Assembly: GCA_029939535.1 (NCBI GenBank)
Contig: JAOZST010000138.1
Location: 1-9,826 of the forward strand
Length of the DNA stretch: 9,826 nt
Reading direction: 5' to 3'
Source: NBML01 sp029939535
GTDB taxonomy: Bacteria > Desulfobacterota > Desulfobacteria > Desulfobacterales > Desulfobacteraceae
Position 1 is the first letter of the stretch; each line of letters starts with the position of its first letter. A model generated the notes under the pieces. That model searched no databases and was not told where the DNA came from. It saw nothing but the letters and a program-made list of their open reading frames with translations. A program made the position numbers and the translations under genes. Below, piece after piece: positions 6,172-9,826 of the stretch.

Positions 6172-7092
6172 ATGGGAAGATTTATCCTCAGACGGCTTAT
6201 TCACGGGTTGATTGTGATCATGGGAGTGACGATAATCGTCTTTGTAGTGACCCGTATGGTGGGAGATCCGGTAAAGGTCATGCTGCCCCTTGAGTCAACC
6301 TTGGAACAACGCGCAGCCTTTGAAAAAAAACTTGGATTTGACCGCCCCATCTATATCCAATTTGTTGATTTCATGGGAGATATTGCGCGACTCGATTTTG
6401 GGGATTCTCTTTGGCAACACAGGCCGGCCATGGAAATTGTGTTTGAAAAATTGCCCATGACTATTTTACTCACCGTGGTGGGTATAGGTCTGGCCTGTAT
6501 TATTGCCATACCCATGGGTATCATTGCTGCGTTAAGACCAGGGGGAATCGTAGACCGAATAACTGTATTTGGCAGCCTTTTAGGACTTTCTGTGCCACAG
6601 TTCTGGCTGGGCTTGTTGTTTATTGTTTTATTGGCTGTACAATTCCGTATTTTACCCACGTCCGGTTCAGCAACCCCCAGTCATCTTATAATGCCCGCTT
6701 TGACCATGGCTTTACCTACTTTGGCAAGACTTGTAATGCTGGTGCGCTCCTCCATGATTGATGAACTTAATCAGCAGTATGTAAAAACAAGTTTTGCCAA
6801 GGGTCTGCCATTCATCAGGGTAGTGGGTGTACATGCACTAAGGAATGCAGGCCTTCCTGTCATGACGTTAGTCGGTTGGGAAGTTATTCGGGCTCTTGCC
6901 GGTTATTCTGTAATAGTAGAAACCGTTTTTGCCTGGCCGGGTATCGGGCTCACTGCTATCCAGGCTATCGAACGGGAAGATTTGATTCTTGTTCAAGCCA
7001 TAGTATTTACAGCGGCTATTTCCGTAGTGCTGATTAATATTGCCATGGATTTTATTTATAAACTGATAGACCCGAGACTAAAGTTGACATAA
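6172..7092 (+). CDS. dppB: ABC transporter permease, DppB/OppB type
   Basis: This 306-residue inner-membrane permease is one half of the import channel. The N-terminus (RFILRRLIHGLIVIMGVTIIVFVVTRMVGDP) is typical of DppB: a positive start, TM1 at about 12-28 and the GDP turn. Further helices lie near 97-121, 130-158, 172-192, 232-252 and 275-295. The coupling (EAA) loop that contacts the ATPase is at about 203-230 (YVKTSFAKGLPF to HALRNAGLPV), and VFAWPGIG follows at 252-259. Length is normal. The ribosome site is weak (GTGAG-like bases before ATAATG), so translation may be coupled to the binding-protein gene. The symbol denotes type; dipeptides as substrate are not proven. Confidence 0.9.
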   Translation: MGRFILRRLIHGLIVIMGVTIIVFVVTRMVGDPVKVMLPLESTLEQRAAFEKKLGFDRPIYIQFVDFMGDIARLDFGDSLWQHRPAMEIVFEKLPMTILLTVVGIGLACIIAIPMGIIAALRPGGIVDRITVFGSLLGLSVPQFWLGLLFIVLLAVQFRILPTSGSATPSHLIMPALTMALPTLARLVMLVRSSMIDELNQQYVKTSFAKGLPFIRVVGVHALRNAGLPVMTLVGWEVIRALAGYSVIVETVFAWPGIGLTAIQAIEREDLILVQAIVFTAAISVVLINIAMDFIYKLIDPRLKLT

Positions 7093-7094
7093 CT

Positions 7095-8084
7095 ATGACA
7101 AATAAAAATAATATAGAACAGGCCATTACTGAAAACAGGTATGAATGGCTTGGTAAATTAAAGGAACTGGGTCAGGAATTAAGACGGGACAAGGCTGGAT
7201 TGATCGGAGTAGTTTTGATAACCACTTTGGTCTTAGTTGCACTGTTTGCATCCTACATTTCTCCTCACGATCCAACTGAGCAAGATCTTACTGCCCGGCT
7301 GGTTCCACCAGCCTGGTATGAGAAAGGCTCTATGGATCATATCTTTGGGACAGATCATCTGGGTCGGGATATATTGTCCCGTTCCATTCATGGTTCCCGG
7401 GTATCACTCTGGGTTGGAACTTCAGTTGTATTGCTGGCTGGCAGTTTTGGGGTGGTTATGGGACTTATGGCAGGTTATCTGGGCGGCCGGGTCGATGCAT
7501 TTGTCATGCGTTGGATTGATACCCAGGTTGCCTTTCCCGGTCTATTACTGGCCCTGATCATTTTAGCGGTAATCGGGCCCAGCCTTACCACTGTTGTTGT
7601 GGTCCTCTCTTTAAATGGATGGATGGTATATGGACGTATGACACGGAGTGCAGTGCTTTCTGTGAAGCAGTCACCATATGTGGAAGCAGCTGAAATTGTA
7701 GGTGGCCGCTGGCCCCGAATCATTTTTCGCCACATTTTACCTAACCTGACATCTCCTTTACTGACTCTGGCCATCCTGGAGTTTGCTCGAATTGTTTTAG
7801 CGGAGGCAGCATTATCTTTTTTAGGTCTGGGAATTCAGCCTCCAGCTACTTCATGGGGATTGGATGTTGCTGTGGGTAAAAATTATATGTTTATGGCATG
7901 GTGGCTGGTTACAATACCCGGTTGTGCCATAGCGATAACAGTGCTGGCTGTAAATCTTGTGGCAAGTTGGTTGAGGCTTATCTCAGATCCCCAGGAGAGG
8001 GAAAAACAATTTGCACGCCACATGGCCGGCCGCATGCGCAAGCAGTTGAATTTGAAGAATGAAAAGGAATTGGCAAGGTCATGA
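7095..8084 (+). CDS. dppC: ABC transporter permease, DppC/OppC type
   Basis: This 329-residue partner permease pairs with the DppB-type protein. It has the DppC N-terminal domain: a cytosolic start, LRRDKAGLIG at 29-38, TM1 at about 35-53, then SPHDPTEQDL. The diagnostic FGTDHLGRDILSRSIHGSRVSL block is at 84-105. Four or five more helices follow. The coupling loop is at about 195-222 (YVEAAEIVGGRWPRIIFRHILPN), with EAALSFLGLGIQPP at 237-250. The ATG is two bases after the dppB stop and has no clear ribosome site, so coupled translation is likely. The C-terminal tail is slightly long and basic (residues about 300-329). Its TGA overlaps the start of the ATPase gene. Confidence 0.91.
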   Translation: MTNKNNIEQAITENRYEWLGKLKELGQELRRDKAGLIGVVLITTLVLVALFASYISPHDPTEQDLTARLVPPAWYEKGSMDHIFGTDHLGRDILSRSIHGSRVSLWVGTSVVLLAGSFGVVMGLMAGYLGGRVDAFVMRWIDTQVAFPGLLLALIILAVIGPSLTTVVVVLSLNGWMVYGRMTRSAVLSVKQSPYVEAAEIVGGRWPRIIFRHILPNLTSPLLTLAILEFARIVLAEAALSFLGLGIQPPATSWGLDVAVGKNYMFMAWWLVTIPGCAIAITVLAVNLVASWLRLISDPQEREKQFARHMAGRMRKQLNLKNEKELARS

Positions 8085-9067
8085 AAGTATCCCAAAATAT
8101 TCCTCTTCTTGAAGTAAAGGATCTGCTGGTCAATTTCTACACAAGAGGCGGTGTTGTACAAGCCTCCCGGGGCGTCAGCTTCCAGGTAGGCTATGGCGAA
8201 ACTCTGGGTATCGTTGGTGAATCCGGATCAGGTAAAAGTGTATCAGTTCAGGCCGTAATGGGCTTGATAGGGACGCCAGGTCAAATAGAGAGTGGAGATA
8301 TTCGATTTAAAGGACGCTCCCTGATGGACAAGGCTGGCCAAAAGTTTGTGCATAAGGTTCGGGGCAAAGAGATTTCCATGATTTTTCAAGATCCCATGAC
8401 TTCTCTGAACCCGCTTTTTACTATAGGCACACAGATAACAGAAGTTTTACATCACCATTTGGATATGAATAAAAATCAAGCGCAAAAGCGGGCTGTAGAA
8501 CTACTGGAACTGGTAGATATTAATGCCCCTGAAAAACGTTTAAAGCAATACCCACACGAGATGTCCGGTGGGATGCGCCAACGTGTTATGATCGCTATTG
8601 CACTGGCCTGTGAACCTCAGCTTATCATTGCCGATGAACCCACTACTGCACTTGATGTTACGATTCAAGCCCAAATTTTAGAGCTGTTGACTGACCTACA
8701 GGAACGACTGAATGTTTCAGTGATTCTGATTACACATGATTTGGGTGTGGTGGCGCAGCTCTGCCATCGGGTTGCAGTAATGTATGCCGGTCATATCATA
8801 GAGGTTGGTGAAGTTGATAAGGTTTTTGCAGATCCACTACACCCCTATACCAAAGGCCTAATAAAAGCGACTCCCAGTCTGGATAATGTAACCGAACGGA
8901 TGGTGTCCATAGATGGTGTGCCTCCAAACCTTATCACACCTCCTCCTGGATGTGCTTTTTCTCCCCGATGTGAGCATGCAAATGAAGGCTGTAACAAATC
9001 TCAGTCGCTTAAACCTGTTGGGGATGATCGTTTTGTGTGTTGCAAGTATGCTATTGAAGAAGCATGA
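8081..9067 (+). CDS. dppD: ABC transporter ATP-binding protein, DppD/OppD type
   Basis: This 328-residue cytosolic ATPase is one of the pair powering the importer. All ABC motifs are present: Walker A GESGSGKS (46-53), Q-loop Gln103 in IFQDPMTSLNP, signature MSGGMRQR (161-168), Walker B LIIADEP (181-187, catalytic Glu186), D-loop ALD and switch His219 in ITHD. The peptide-transporter C-terminal domain is seen as PLHPYTKGL (252-260) and PPPGCAFSPRCEHA (287-300). Cysteines at 291, 297, 304 and 320/321 match a pattern seen in DppD-like proteins, where a [4Fe-4S] cluster has been described; here that is inference. The ATG overlaps the dppC stop (ATGA), indicating coupling. Length is normal and I see no defect. 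Confidence 0.93.
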   Translation: MKVSQNIPLLEVKDLLVNFYTRGGVVQASRGVSFQVGYGETLGIVGESGSGKSVSVQAVMGLIGTPGQIESGDIRFKGRSLMDKAGQKFVHKVRGKEISMIFQDPMTSLNPLFTIGTQITEVLHHHLDMNKNQAQKRAVELLELVDINAPEKRLKQYPHEMSGGMRQRVMIAIALACEPQLIIADEPTTALDVTIQAQILELLTDLQERLNVSVILITHDLGVVAQLCHRVAVMYAGHIIEVGEVDKVFADPLHPYTKGLIKATPSLDNVTERMVSIDGVPPNLITPPPGCAFSPRCEHANEGCNKSQSLKPVGDDRFVCCKYAIEEA

Positions 9068-9095
9068 AGATCAAAATTTTATTTTTGAGACTAAA

Positions 9096-9146
9096 ATGAA
9101 ATATTTAATTAAAATCAGCAGATATCAGGAAAGTAAAATTAGATGA
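9096..9146 (+). CDS. Possible 16-residue mini-ORF in the dppD-dppF gap
   Basis: In the 75-base AT-rich gap after dppD, ATG at 9096 opens a frame for MKYLIKISRYQESKIR, whose TGA overlaps the ATG of the next ATPase gene (ATGA at 9143-9146). Such an overlap could couple translation across the gap. The ribosome site is weak (GAGA at 9087-9090) and the peptide is lysine-rich and unremarkable. Chance is likely; it is recorded because of the exact overlap. Confidence 0.15.
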   Translation: MKYLIKISRYQESKIR

Positions 9147-9826
9147 ATGTATCTACCCAGACCGGATTAATTAAGAACCCCCTTGTTCAGGTAAAAGATC
9201 TGAGTGTTTTTTTTGATGCGGGCCGTGCAGGATTCTGGGGACAAAAACGGTTGAAAGTTCATGCTGTGGAAGGAGTGAGCTTTGACATTCATCCTGGTGA
9301 AACCCTTGGATTGGTCGGTGAATCCGGCTCAGGGAAAAGCACTACTGGCAGGGCAATATTACGTCGAGTACCAGCCAGTGAAGGCTCTATATTTTTCGAT
9401 GGGAAGGACATCACCCATGCAGGACGGGAACAGGTCCGTGCACTGAGCAGAAATATGCAGTTAGTTTTCCAGGACCCGTATGCCAGTTTAAATCCCAGAC
9501 TTAAAATTATTGATATTATTGCTGAACCTCTTTTAGTACATGGACATGTGAAAAATTCTAAAGAGGCTGCCGGGGAAGTTGCCAGGCTGCTTAAACTGGT
9601 AGGTTTACCCCCGGATGCTGGAACGCGTTACCCCCATGCTTTCAGCGGAGGCCAGCGCCAACGGGTAGGAATTGCCCGTGCCTTGGCCTTAAATCCCCAG
9701 TTCATAGTTGCTGACGAACCAGTGAGTGCGCTGGATGTCTCCATTCGAGCACAAGTAGTCAATTTATTACAGGATTTGCAGGCTGAATTCGGGCTGGCAT
9801 ACCTTTTCATTGCCCATGACCTGAGT
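9143..9826 (+). CDS. dppF: ABC transporter ATP-binding protein, DppF/OppF type (cut by right edge)
   Basis: The frame is open from ATG 9143 to the window end, 228 codons, so the C-terminal third is missing from view. It is the second importer ATPase. Visible motifs are Walker A GESGSGKST (59-67), Q-loop Gln110 in VFQDPYASLNPR, signature FSGGQRQR (167-174), Walker B FIVADEP (187-193), D-loop SALD and switch His225 in IAHD. The N-terminal insertion between the first strands (DAGRAGFWGQKRLKVHAV, 25-42) is typical of DppF/OppF rather than DppD. AGGAAAG at 9127-9133 serves as ribosome site with a rather long 9-base spacer. Unlike the tightly packed genes before it, it stands 75 bases after dppD. 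No truncation other than the window edge is apparent. Confidence 0.92.
   Translation, partial: MNVSTQTGLIKNPLVQVKDLSVFFDAGRAGFWGQKRLKVHAVEGVSFDIHPGETLGLVGESGSGKSTTGRAILRRVPASEGSIFFDGKDITHAGREQVRALSRNMQLVFQDPYASLNPRLKIIDIIAEPLLVHGHVKNSKEAAGEVARLLKLVGLPPDAGTRYPHAFSGGQRQRVGIARALALNPQFIVADEPVSALDVSIRAQVVNLLQDLQAEFGLAYLFIAHDLS

Noticed and set aside
9071..9088. TCAAAA/TTTTGA inverted repeat after dppD as a terminator
   Set aside because: The stem is six mostly A-T pairs with no following T run, and ending transcription here would separate dppF from its operon.

Overview
The window looks like an AT-rich, Gram-negative, probably anaerobic bacterium. The Desulfobacterota (old Deltaproteobacteria) would fit, but that is only an impression. 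The solute-binding protein has a classical Sec signal peptide and no lipobox cysteine, which points to a periplasm. Coding DNA is moderately AT-rich and the intergenic DNA is very AT-rich. No rRNA, tRNA, CRISPR array or complete insertion sequence is visible.

Layout. Positions 1-360 are mostly non-coding: a possible 26-codon tail of a gene entering from the left, a possible 35-codon small ORF, and a candidate terminator for the leftward genes. Positions 361-2833 hold a leftward operon in the order GntR/FCD regulator, MFS transporter, proline racemase-family protein. The MFS gene appears to have lost two internal blocks. The racemase-like protein keeps only one of the two usual catalytic cysteines. 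Positions 2834-3161 are a very AT-rich divergent control region with promoter-like hexamers, a 20-bp perfect palindrome, and two copies of ACTTAAGA exactly 20 bp apart around a TTGACA box.

The rest reads rightward. First comes a GidA/FAD_oxidored-type flavoprotein with a tight cysteine cluster. It is followed by a complete peptide-type (Dpp/Opp, family 5) ABC importer: binding protein, two permeases, the first ATPase, and the second ATPase, which is cut by the window's right edge.

Working model (inference). The binding protein and ABC importer bring in a small peptide or amino-acid-like compound, possibly proline-, hydroxyproline- or D-amino-acid-related. The racemase-family enzyme isomerises or dehydrates it, and the flavoprotein oxidises it. 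The FCD-type GntR protein senses the compound or a product and controls both divergent units from the shared 330-bp region. The substrate cannot be read from sequence. The altered racemase active site suggests it need not be proline. The degraded MFS gene suggests the ABC importer is now the working uptake route.
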